A DNA stretch of 13,769 nt from Candidatus Zixiibacteriota bacterium (GTDB taxonomy: Bacteria > Zixibacteria > MSB-5A5 > WJJR01). Shown piece after piece: positions 7,106 to 13,769 of the stretch; within the stretch, counting starts at the first letter, position 1, and every line of letters starts with the position of its first letter. The notes beneath the pieces are model-generated. The model made no database searches and had not been told where the DNA came from. It worked only from the letters and a program-made list of their open reading frames with translations. The stretch covers positions 1-13,769 of the forward strand of contig WJJR01000433.1 in the NCBI GenBank assembly GCA_014729565.1. The letters run 5' to 3'. Position numbers and translations under genes: made by a program.

Positions 7106-7954
7106 ATGACGTCGATGCTGCGACATTCAGCGGTCACTGTCATCATTGGCCTGGTGCTATGGGCCGGGTGCACCGATAACTCGGTCGGCCCCAATGACAA
7201 CACCGCACAACTGAAAATGAGCGTTGAATTGAGCTCGAATGAGTTGGCTTCCGCAGTGGACTCGGTCAAGCTGACGATCGTGCATCCCGACACGACCATC
7301 ACCTACGGACTGGAATTGGTCAACGGTGAGATCAACGACACGTTGACGATCCCCGCCGGACCCGGCATTCAGTTTACGCTGGAAGCGTTTACCGCCGCCG
7401 GCACACGTCTGTACAGCGGCTCCGACGTCCAGGATGCCATCGCCGGGGAATCGGTGGAGATCAACATCCTCCTGAGTCCCGTTGCCCAAATTCTCATGCT
7501 GCGAGTTGGCCCGATATTCCAGTCCGATGCGCTCGGCTCCATGGATCCGGTGGAGGTCTTTGTTGATATCCACAATGTCGACCCATTGGTGGGCGCGGCA
7601 TTTCGGCTCGTCTACGATACGACCGTTCTCGACTTTGTGGGATCAACGAAGGGCCCATTCATCGCCGGTCCATCGGTGGATCCCACCCTGGAGGGCGTCG
7701 TCAAAGACTCGCTGGATTATGTGGCGTATGCGGCCACGCGTGTGCGCACCGGTGGCTCCCCACCGACAACCGTGTCCGGATCCGGACGGATCGCGACGTT
7801 CACGTTCGATCGGGTCGGCGTGGGAACGTCATCCATCGCGATTTACCAGGAGACCGTTGCATTGGAGCAGGCCGACGGCCAGCCGGTGGGCAACATTGCG
7901 GCCCTGATTCTCGAATCCGCCACTGTCGAAGTCGTTTCTCCGGGAGGTGAGTGA
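7106..7954 (+). CDS. Lipoprotein with kinase-ectodomain-like and cohesin-like domains (282 aa)
   Basis: The frame is open from further upstream, but ATG 7106 follows a purine-rich site GGGGAGAGGG (7091-7100) with a 5-nt spacer and begins a lipoprotein signal: hydrophobic 9-20, then WAGC with the lipidated Cys at residue 22. The -3 residue is Trp instead of the usual Leu, so lipidation is likely but not certain. Residues about 35-130 form a beta domain (VDSVKLTIVHPDTTITYG, LTIPAGPGIQFTLEAFTAAG, GSDVQDAIAGESVEI) that parallels residues 383-475 of the divergently encoded kinase. Residues about 131-282 look cohesin-like: VEVFVDIHNVDPLVGAAF, LVYDTTVLDFVG, then SGSGRIATFTFDRVGVG and a final strand SATVEVV. 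Cohesin folds bind dockerin modules or act as general adhesion domains. The gene is tightly coupled to the following giant gene (1 nt between stop and ATG), so it may anchor or assist that protein at the surface (inference). Confidence 0.85.
   Translation: MTSMLRHSAVTVIIGLVLWAGCTDNSVGPNDNTAQLKMSVELSSNELASAVDSVKLTIVHPDTTITYGLELVNGEINDTLTIPAGPGIQFTLEAFTAAGTRLYSGSDVQDAIAGESVEINILLSPVAQILMLRVGPIFQSDALGSMDPVEVFVDIHNVDPLVGAAFRLVYDTTVLDFVGSTKGPFIAGPSVDPTLEGVVKDSLDYVAYAATRVRTGGSPPTTVSGSGRIATFTFDRVGVGTSSIAIYQETVALEQADGQPVGNIAALILESATVEVVSPGGE
7943..7950 (+). promoter_or_regulatory. Ribosome binding site GGAGGTGA of the giant gene
   Basis: An ideal match to the 16S anti-Shine-Dalgarno, 5 nt before ATG 7956. 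It lies inside the last codons of the lipoprotein gene, whose stop TGA is at 7952-7954. Ribosomes ending the lipoprotein can restart here, which ties the two products' levels together. Confidence 0.8.
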
Positions 7955-7955
7955 C

Positions 7956-10900
7956 ATGGCAGCCATCACTCTGAATCATCTACTGCGCTCCGGTCGAATA
8001 AGCGCCCAATGTGTCTTTGGCATGACCATTTTGTGTACGGTGATACTCCTCAGGGCCACGCCGGCGATGGCCGCCGATCCGGTGGCCGTCGATGACGTAG
8101 CAACGCTGATTGAGAACGGCGGTACTCAGGAACTCAACGTTCTGGCTAACGATACAGATGCAGACAACGACATCGATTCCTCCAGCGTTACCGTGATGTC
8201 ACCGCCGTCGTCTGGAACAATAGACTCGCTCGCAGCGAATGGTTCGCTATGGTACACGCCAGATCCCGATTTCAACGGGGCGGACAACCTCATCTACGAG
8301 GTGTCAGACGTTTCCGCTGGGACGGATCAGGCTGAAGTCTTCATCACAGTTGTCCCAGATGCACCGGTAGCGAACAATGACAGCGCCACGGCGGAGGTGA
8401 CAGTCGCCGAAGACGGCGGATCGCAACCGCTCAATGTCCTTGCTAACGATACTGATGTCGAATTCGATATCGATTCCGCAACTGTCCTCGAAGTACCAGG
8501 CTCAGGTCCCTTCTATGGTACAATTGACTCGCTGGATGCAGATGGTTCCCTGTGGTACACACCAGGTGCCGACTACAACGGCGAGGACACATTCCAGTAC
8601 GAGGTGGCCGATCTGGGGGGCGACAAAGACACAGCGGATGTCACGGTACTCGTAACGTCGGATGGAACCGAGTTGACCGCTGATTTCACGTGGGATCTCG
8701 GAACCGCGTTTGTCGGCGCATCAACTGCGTTTGCAGATTCGACGACCGAATCACCGACATCCTGGACATGGGATTTCGGTGATGGATCTCCGGTGGAAAC
8801 GATCCAAAACCCGACCCACGCCTACAGCGACGCAGGCACTTATCAGGTGCAGCTCATCGCGTCGAATGCGGCCGGTGAGGCCGATACGGTCACGAAGACC
8901 GTGACCATCGGTTCCAAAAGCACCGCTGGCGCATTCGAAGAACCCGGAATGCGCGTTACTCTGCTCGCCGTTGTGAATGAAGACACCACATGCACTGAGG
9001 CAACCGACGTCGATTTCCAGTTTCAGGACAAGGTCGTACTGATCATCTGTGTCGCCAACGACGATGCGTTGGAGGAGACGATTACCGATTTCCGCTTCCG
9101 CAGTCGCATGGATCGTGCGTGGTCAGTAAGTCGCATAGCGCTGTATCGTGAATCCGGCGCGTCCGATTCGGTTGTCAGCCAGGGTTCGTTCGACAAGGGC
9201 GAGGATGTCTTAGTCAATTCCACCACAACCCCCGGACTATTCGAATGGGACGGCAGCACGGCGGGCGATGCCGTCGATTTCTCCGTGTCCTCACCATTCG
9301 GTGAAGTCCCGGCGGGTGATTCGGTTTACTACTATGTCGTCGTTGATGCAGCACCGGATTCGATTCTGGTCAGTCCGGGATTGTACCACACGCGGGGTGT
9401 CGGGGTTGCGCTGAACGCTACCGGTGCAGCGGCGGAGGCGATCACCACGGTGAATCACGGGGCGGGACCGGTCGAAGATGCAATCGGCGATGTCACCGTC
9501 GTCATGGACAATGGCCCGAACGGTACGATCGGCGGTAGCGCTATTCTGGGCGCCGGGTGCCTTCAGCAGCCGTACCTCTTCGATACATCGCCGCAAACGA
9601 CGATTACAATCACGGCGCCAACGATGACCGTCGGCACCAACACCACCAGTCTGAAGTTGCCCCTCCGAATCGAAAACGGGGCGCCGTTGTCATACATCAA
9701 TGTTCCGGTCAAGCTGGAGCCGCTCACTGGCGACGCGTACGTCGAGCAGATTGCGATGCGATTCGATGACCGGATGGCCGACACCACGGTTCTCGAAGGT
9801 ATTAGAAACCTGTACTACTTTAACGAACGCGCCTCTAGCTCTCCATGTCCTTACAGTCCGGATAGTGCGGTTGACGGGTCGGTCGTCAATGTTGTAACCA
9901 GCACGGAAGCGGCGATTCAATTTGGTGGATGTATCACCTCGCCGCCGTGTCCCGGATCCGCGACACCGTTGCCGAACGGATCGGATTTGAATGGTTCACT
10001 CGTGATGACCGTTGATATCGGTCTTGATACCGGGCGGTTTGAAATCGACGAAGCGTGCATGGAGATTCTGGGTGGCCTGGAGGTGCGTGACCTGTTGGGG
10101 AATCCGCTACCGGTAACGTTTGAACCCGGGATCATCACGGTGTCCGAGCCGGACTTCACCTTGTATGTCGACTCGGCCAACGGTTCCGATGCGAATCCGG
10201 GCACTATGGCCGAACCATTTGCGACCATTCAGACGGCGATGGATTCCGCTAATCCCGCTGCCGCCAAGACGACGATCATGGTCGGCCCCGGTACCTACGC
10301 CGGCCCGATCTTCTTTAATGACGCCGGCCGTATCGAACTCATATCTGAAGATGGGCCGTTTGCCACACACCTCGTCGGCGACAGCACCGATCCCGTGGTG
10401 GTCCTCCGAGGGACGTTTACCGGACAAACGCAATCAATCAGGGGATTCACCATTCGTGACAACTACTGCACCGAGTGTCCCGGGGGGATCGAGGTACAGT
10501 CGCCGGTCATTGGCACCATTGTCAACTGCATCGTGCGGAATAATTACGGAGATAACAACACCGGTGGCATTTACTTCTTTGGACCGAGTGGCACCATTGC
10601 CAGCAACTGGATCGTCAATAACATCCATTCAGGCTCTCCGTCGGCTCGACACGCAGGTGGCATATTCATCGATGGCAATTCGATCGTCTCATTGACCAAT
10701 AACACGATCGCCTTCAATGAATCGGGTTCCGACGGGTCCGGCGTTTATGTCGAAGCCGGAGGTGTTGTGCACGCGGGAGGAAGAGGTCACAATGACGCCA
10801 ACGCCGCCGGGGCTTCACTGACCCGATTGGATAACAATATTGTCTTCAGAAACCGTCCCCGCTACGGCCTGTTCGCCGAGTCTGGTCATTTGGCCGATAG

Positions 10901-13769
10901 CGTGCGTACGAGTGTGGTATCCGAGAACGGACCGTCCCCCGGTAGCGGGCTGAACTTGAGTGAGACGTTTTCGTACGAGGTGCCGACAGTGATCCTGTCG
11001 GGCGATCCGCTATTTGTCGACACCACGACCGGCGACTTTCATATTGCCTGCGGTTCTCCCGCCTTAGGTCTCGGTCGAAGCGTGTATGTCCCATCCGCCG
11101 TCATGTATGATATCGACGGCCAGGATCGGCTGGGTGTTGATACAACCACAGTTGATGCCGGAGCCGATGAGTTCATCGATACAAACAAGGTGGCCGATTT
11201 CGAATTGGCCGATCCGGCAGATACCTCCGCCTGCGCCCCTCATCTCGTTGAATTCACCAATCTGTCCGAGTGTCTCGACGAGACCTGGATTTGGGACTTC
11301 GGTGACGGCACCGTCGACACCGGCTTTGGACTCGATCTGAAGAACCCCACCCACGAGTACGATTCCGGCGGTCTTTACACCGTGACGTTGACTGCACAGA
11401 ATCCGTTCAGCTCGGATGTAGACTCATTGATCGATGCCATTCGAGTTGATGATAAGGCCCATCCAACCATTACGTCATCGCCCCCCGGCTGTGCACCGTC
11501 GGTTGTGGATTTGTCGGCCACGTTCGCGGCGACAGCGGACAGTCTCTTCTGGTTCTTTGGCGACGGGGATACCGCATTTGTGGAGGGCCCGGCTACACAA
11601 CACGACACCTCGCATGTCTATCAGGATACGGGATCGTATGTCATCACGGTACGAACGTTCAGCGACTGCGGGATGGCGGAAGGCGTCGATACCGTGGACA
11701 TCAGTACGTCGCTCGACCTGGAGTTGACATCCACCTACGATACGTTGCCCGATCCGGACAGCATCCCCTGCACACCATTCGAAGTGAGCTTTGAGGCCAC
11801 ATCGGCCGAGAGCATCTTCACATACACGTGGCTCTTTGGCGATGGCGAGATCGATTCGGTGTCCGGTGCGATGCCGACCCACATCTACGACAGCGGCGGG
11901 GACTTCCTCGTGTCCCTGGTGGTTGAGAGTGCGTGTGGGATTGACACGTTCACCTACTCCGACACGATCCGCGTGCTGTCCGACGCACAAATTGTGGATC
12001 AGCCGATCGCGACACCCGGGGGCGGCTGCCCCGGCGATACGATTGCATTCACGGTGAGCTTCTTCCCGCCACCCGACTCGGTCCTGTGGCTGTTCGGTGA
12101 TGGGGATTCGAGCATGCTCATGACACCCACGCATGTCTACGATTCGGTCGGGAAGTTTGTGCCCATGTTGACGGTTTGGGACGGCTGCGGTGTGGAGACG
12201 TTTGATCTGTTCTTCCCGCAAGACACCATCGTCATGGGGACCGCCCCGAACGCGTCGTTTACCTCGTCGGCCGATTCGCTTACAGAGACTGCGTGTGCTC
12301 CCTTGCTGGTGCGTTTCTGGTCCGACGTGGACGGTGATGTGGTCGGTTACAGTTGGGACTTCGGCGATGGTGGCTCGAGTAATTTGGCGAATCCGATTCA
12401 TACCTATCTGAGTCCCGGTGATTATGATGTGCGACTGATTGCCAACGGTCCCTGCGGATCCGATACGGTAACGTCCATCAGTCACGTCACTCTTCTCGGC
12501 GGAGCGGAATTCACATCCGGACCGTCAGCATCGATCCAGGAGGTGTGTGTCAACGGTGACTCGATTGACTTCAATGTCACTGTGAGCCCTGCGGTCGATG
12601 ATTCTGCGACGTGGTTGTTTGGCGACGGGGAGAGCGCAACAGGGTTGTCGGTGAAATACCAGTACGCCGTTGCCGGCGTGTATACGCCGCAGTTTGTCTA
12701 TCGCCACGCCTGCGGTGTCGATACGCTGACGCTGGCCGGCGATAGTGATTCGATCGTCGTTCAGGGTTTGCCGAATACCGCGTTCAGCTATGCGCCGGAC
12801 AGTGGCTATGCGCCGCTCACGGTGCAATTCACCGACGGGACCCAGAATAATCCCGGCAACTGGCTGTGGACGTTTGGCGATGACGGGACATCGTCGGTGT
12901 CGGCTCCATCACATACCTACACGGAGTGCGGCGAGTACCAGCCGACCCTCACCGTGACGAACGAATGTGGCAGCATAATGTCAGCGCCGTTAACCGATCG
13001 TATTCGTGTCGGCGACTTCGACATGTCGAGCCAGATTATCGGGACGGTCGGCGATTCGCGCGTCTATCGTGTTGATGTTGACGAATGTGTGTTCTACAAC
13101 AACACGGTTACCCTCAGTGCCCAATTCGAGCCGACGCCAGTTCGCGGGGATTTGGTGTTTGACTTTGATGATGCGCAAGGCGTTCCGCCGTTTACGACAG
13201 ACATGACCGCCATCCCGATTGGTGGTCTGTCGGCCGGAGAATACACCATTACTATTACGGCGACGGATCAGCAGCGGGGTGTGTCCAGAACGAGCGCGCA
13301 CGTGCTGGATTTCGAGGGTGTGTCGTTGATCGAATACACTCCGGCAGCCATGGCATTTATACCAATTGACACCGGGACGTGCGTCCGTGACACACTGTGC
13401 ATTCGCAATTCAGCACAACCGCGCGGAACCGATTCGGTCTTGTCCATTCTCGGGGTTACATCCGACAACGCGGCATTTCAGGTGATGGGGGCAACCAGTG
13501 TTTCACTGTCGCCCGGCGACTCGGCCAAGTGGGAAGTGATCTTCTGTCCGACGGAGTTGGGCGCCGATTCGGCGACCATCACCATTGACTCGGATGATCC
13601 GGTGACACGAAAGGCCACGCTCGTTGTGACGGGATCCGGAATACCGGAACAGACGCCGCCGCACGTCATCTCCGCCGCGCCTGATTCGATGCAGGAAACC
13701 ACCATCGACGATGCCCTCATGGTCATTCTCTCCGAGGCCATTCAGGCGCCCGATCCCATCGCCGATGCG
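7956..13769 (+). CDS. Giant secreted multidomain surface protein, 3' truncated (1938 codons in window)
   Basis: One uninterrupted frame runs from ATG 7956 to the window edge; no stop is seen, so the C-terminus is missing. The start has an ideal Shine-Dalgarno GGAGGTGA (7943-7950, 5-nt spacer). A signal peptide spans residues 1-39 (cleavage AMA|AD). Modules by residue: two cadherin-like repeats with LANDTD and WYTP (41-134, 136-237); a PKD domain with WDFGDG (239-319); a mixed beta region (320-733) whose second half looks cohesin-like; a right-handed beta-helix opened by YVDSANGSDANPGT and closed by DAGADEF (734-1073); seven PKD domains (1079-1687); an Ig-like stretch (1688-1793); an ASH domain (1794-1895); and the start of a Big_5-like domain (from about 1900). 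Such proteins are usually surface adhesins, polysaccharide-binding proteins or exported enzymes. No catalytic residues can be assigned to the beta-helix. A sorting signal, if any, would lie beyond the window. Confidence 0.93.
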   Translation, partial: MAAITLNHLLRSGRISAQCVFGMTILCTVILLRATPAMAADPVAVDDVATLIENGGTQELNVLANDTDADNDIDSSSVTVMSPPSSGTIDSLAANGSLWYTPDPDFNGADNLIYEVSDVSAGTDQAEVFITVVPDAPVANNDSATAEVTVAEDGGSQPLNVLANDTDVEFDIDSATVLEVPGSGPFYGTIDSLDADGSLWYTPGADYNGEDTFQYEVADLGGDKDTADVTVLVTSDGTELTADFTWDLGTAFVGASTAFADSTTESPTSWTWDFGDGSPVETIQNPTHAYSDAGTYQVQLIASNAAGEADTVTKTVTIGSKSTAGAFEEPGMRVTLLAVVNEDTTCTEATDVDFQFQDKVVLIICVANDDALEETITDFRFRSRMDRAWSVSRIALYRESGASDSVVSQGSFDKGEDVLVNSTTTPGLFEWDGSTAGDAVDFSVSSPFGEVPAGDSVYYYVVVDAAPDSILVSPGLYHTRGVGVALNATGAAAEAITTVNHGAGPVEDAIGDVTVVMDNGPNGTIGGSAILGAGCLQQPYLFDTSPQTTITITAPTMTVGTNTTSLKLPLRIENGAPLSYINVPVKLEPLTGDAYVEQIAMRFDDRMADTTVLEGIRNLYYFNERASSSPCPYSPDSAVDGSVVNVVTSTEAAIQFGGCITSPPCPGSATPLPNGSDLNGSLVMTVDIGLDTGRFEIDEACMEILGGLEVRDLLGNPLPVTFEPGIITVSEPDFTLYVDSANGSDANPGTMAEPFATIQTAMDSANPAAAKTTIMVGPGTYAGPIFFNDAGRIELISEDGPFATHLVGDSTDPVVVLRGTFTGQTQSIRGFTIRDNYCTECPGGIEVQSPVIGTIVNCIVRNNYGDNNTGGIYFFGPSGTIASNWIVNNIHSGSPSARHAGGIFIDGNSIVSLTNNTIAFNESGSDGSGVYVEAGGVVHAGGRGHNDANAAGASLTRLDNNIVFRNRPRYGLFAESGHLADSVRTSVVSENGPSPGSGLNLSETFSYEVPTVILSGDPLFVDTTTGDFHIACGSPALGLGRSVYVPSAVMYDIDGQDRLGVDTTTVDAGADEFIDTNKVADFELADPADTSACAPHLVEFTNLSECLDETWIWDFGDGTVDTGFGLDLKNPTHEYDSGGLYTVTLTAQNPFSSDVDSLIDAIRVDDKAHPTITSSPPGCAPSVVDLSATFAATADSLFWFFGDGDTAFVEGPATQHDTSHVYQDTGSYVITVRTFSDCGMAEGVDTVDISTSLDLELTSTYDTLPDPDSIPCTPFEVSFEATSAESIFTYTWLFGDGEIDSVSGAMPTHIYDSGGDFLVSLVVESACGIDTFTYSDTIRVLSDAQIVDQPIATPGGGCPGDTIAFTVSFFPPPDSVLWLFGDGDSSMLMTPTHVYDSVGKFVPMLTVWDGCGVETFDLFFPQDTIVMGTAPNASFTSSADSLTETACAPLLVRFWSDVDGDVVGYSWDFGDGGSSNLANPIHTYLSPGDYDVRLIANGPCGSDTVTSISHVTLLGGAEFTSGPSASIQEVCVNGDSIDFNVTVSPAVDDSATWLFGDGESATGLSVKYQYAVAGVYTPQFVYRHACGVDTLTLAGDSDSIVVQGLPNTAFSYAPDSGYAPLTVQFTDGTQNNPGNWLWTFGDDGTSSVSAPSHTYTECGEYQPTLTVTNECGSIMSAPLTDRIRVGDFDMSSQIIGTVGDSRVYRVDVDECVFYNNTVTLSAQFEPTPVRGDLVFDFDDAQGVPPFTTDMTAIPIGGLSAGEYTITITATDQQRGVSRTSAHVLDFEGVSLIEYTPAAMAFIPIDTGTCVRDTLCIRNSAQPRGTDSVLSILGVTSDNAAFQVMGATSVSLSPGDSAKWEVIFCPTELGADSATITIDSDDPVTRKATLVVTGSGIPEQTPPHVISAAPDSMQETTIDDALMVILSEAIQAPDPIADA
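8076..8667 (+). repeat. Tandem pair of cadherin-like repeats inside the giant gene
   Basis: Two units of about 100 codons are arranged head to tail. Both contain LNVLANDTD, GTIDSL, a DGSLWYTP/NGSLWYTP strand, DxNG(A/E)D and YEV(S/A)D. The similarity is visible in the DNA too: GCTAACGATAC at 8145 and 8442, and ACAAT(A/T)GACTCGCT at 8217 and 8520, an offset of 297-303 nt. The motif set is that of VCBS/cadherin-like Ca-binding domains of bacterial surface proteins. Confidence 0.85.
8670..8913 (+). other. First PKD domain, isolated from the main array
   Basis: Encodes residues 239-319 of the giant protein: ADFTWD start, core WTWDFGDGSP (W272 starts WDFGDG), then NPTHAYSDAGTYQVQL and a closing TVTIGS. 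This is a textbook PKD fold signature. Unlike the seven later copies it has no cysteine. Confidence 0.9.
8914..10154 (+). other. Mixed beta-rich region without clear family; second half cohesin-like
   Basis: Encodes residues 320-733 of the giant protein. The first half (MRVTLLAVVNEDTT... to about 9500) is beta-rich with no recognised motif. The second half (about 9630-10145) reads like a cohesin-type or similar bacterial Ig-like domain: INVPVKLEPL, IAMRFDDRM, a GSLVMTVDIGLDTGRFEID strand, and a closing VTFEPGIITV. It contains several paired Cys (CPY, CITSPPC, ACM). The assignment of the second half is by pattern only. Confidence 0.45.
10155..11174 (+). other. Right-handed parallel beta-helix domain
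   Basis: Encodes residues 734-1073 of the giant protein. It opens with the typical YVDSANGSDANPGT, EPFATIQTAMD and IMVGPGTY (DUF1565-type entry). It then runs through coils with repeated asparagine-rich turns (GFTIRDNYC, NCIVRNNYGDNNTGGIYF, SNWIVNNIHSG, GGIFIDGNS, LTNNTIAFNESG, LDNNIVFRN), and closes with DPLFVD, GSPALGLG, DIDGQDR and DAGADEF. Domains of this type include pectate-lyase-like enzymes and non-catalytic surface scaffolds; no catalytic set is evident here. Confidence 0.88.
11190..13016 (+). repeat. Array of seven tandem PKD domains
   Basis: Encodes residues 1079-1687 of the giant protein. The seven cores, in order, are WDFGDG, WFFGDG, WLFGDG, WLFGDG, WDFGDG, WLFGDG and WTFGDD. 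Each is followed by a (T)H-Y turn strand such as PTHEYDSGG or PTHIYDSGG. Units are about 83-91 residues long and diverged in DNA sequence. Each of the seven contains exactly two cysteines; in the five middle units one sits in the early strand and one in a late CGxx(E/D)-type turn, compatible with one disulfide per domain. Confidence 0.92.
13335..13640 (+). other. ASH (ASPM/SPD-2/Hydin) domain
   Basis: Encodes residues 1794-1895 of the giant protein: FIPIDTGTC, CIRNSA, LGVTSDNAAFQV, VSLSPGDSAKWEVIFCPTE, GADSATITIDSDDP, ATLVVTGSGI. This is the choice-of-anchor/ASH pattern common in bacterial surface proteins. It is followed from about 13653 by PPHVISAAPDSM and VILSEAI, the start of a Big_5-like domain cut by the window edge. 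Confidence 0.8.

Noticed and set aside
10155..11174. Assigning pectate lyase activity to the beta-helix
   Set aside because: The fold entry and coils are clear, but no Ca-binding Asp set or catalytic Arg/Lys pattern could be identified by eye.
11475..12485. 336-codon open frame on the minus strand across the PKD array
   Set aside because: It is antisense to seven well-formed PKD domains, its product is Arg/His/Gly-rich without motifs, and it has no ribosome site. It is a shadow of the biased codon use of the plus-strand gene.

Overview
The window is almost entirely coding and is built around one divergent promoter region (about 6881-7105). Five genes run leftward on the minus strand (36-6880). 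Two run rightward on the plus strand (7106 to the window edge), and the last of these is cut off by the window end. No RNA gene, CRISPR array, insertion sequence, attachment site or origin was recognised.

Organism: all seven products carry an export signal or a membrane anchor, and one looks like an outer-membrane beta-barrel, so the host is a Gram-negative bacterium. GC content is moderately high. PKD, cohesin-like, ASH, PEGA and beta-helix modules beside a PknB-type kinase and CsgG-like/TPR proteins suggest an uncultured lineage of the FCB or neighbouring phyla (for example Zixibacteria-like). This assignment is inference; no marker gene is present. Strong Shine-Dalgarno sites precede nearly every gene, which argues against a classical Bacteroidota host.

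Left arm, in transcription order from 6880 down to 36: (1) a membrane-spanning Ser/Thr kinase with a large extracytoplasmic part ending in a PEGA domain; (2) an exported CsgG-like/TPR protein; (3) a paralogous CsgG-like/TPR lipoprotein; (4) a predicted outer-membrane beta-barrel protein; (5) a secreted protein of unknown function. Gaps are short (95, 39, -17 and 30 nt), so this is probably one operon.

Right arm: a lipoprotein with a cohesin-like domain is followed after 1 nt by a giant secreted modular protein. In order the giant holds a signal peptide, two cadherin-like repeats, one PKD domain, a roughly 410-residue mixed region, a right-handed beta-helix, seven PKD domains, an Ig-like region, an ASH domain and the start of a Big_5-like domain. 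It is open for 1938 codons.

How they may work together (inference): the first extracytoplasmic domain of the kinase resembles the N-terminal domain of the divergent lipoprotein, which links the two arms. A plausible reading is an envelope sensing and surface-display locus: a kinase whose periplasmic module is shared with a surface lipoprotein, two CsgG-like periplasmic or outer-membrane components plus a barrel, and a very large adhesin-like or enzyme-like surface protein. None of this is shown by the sequence alone.
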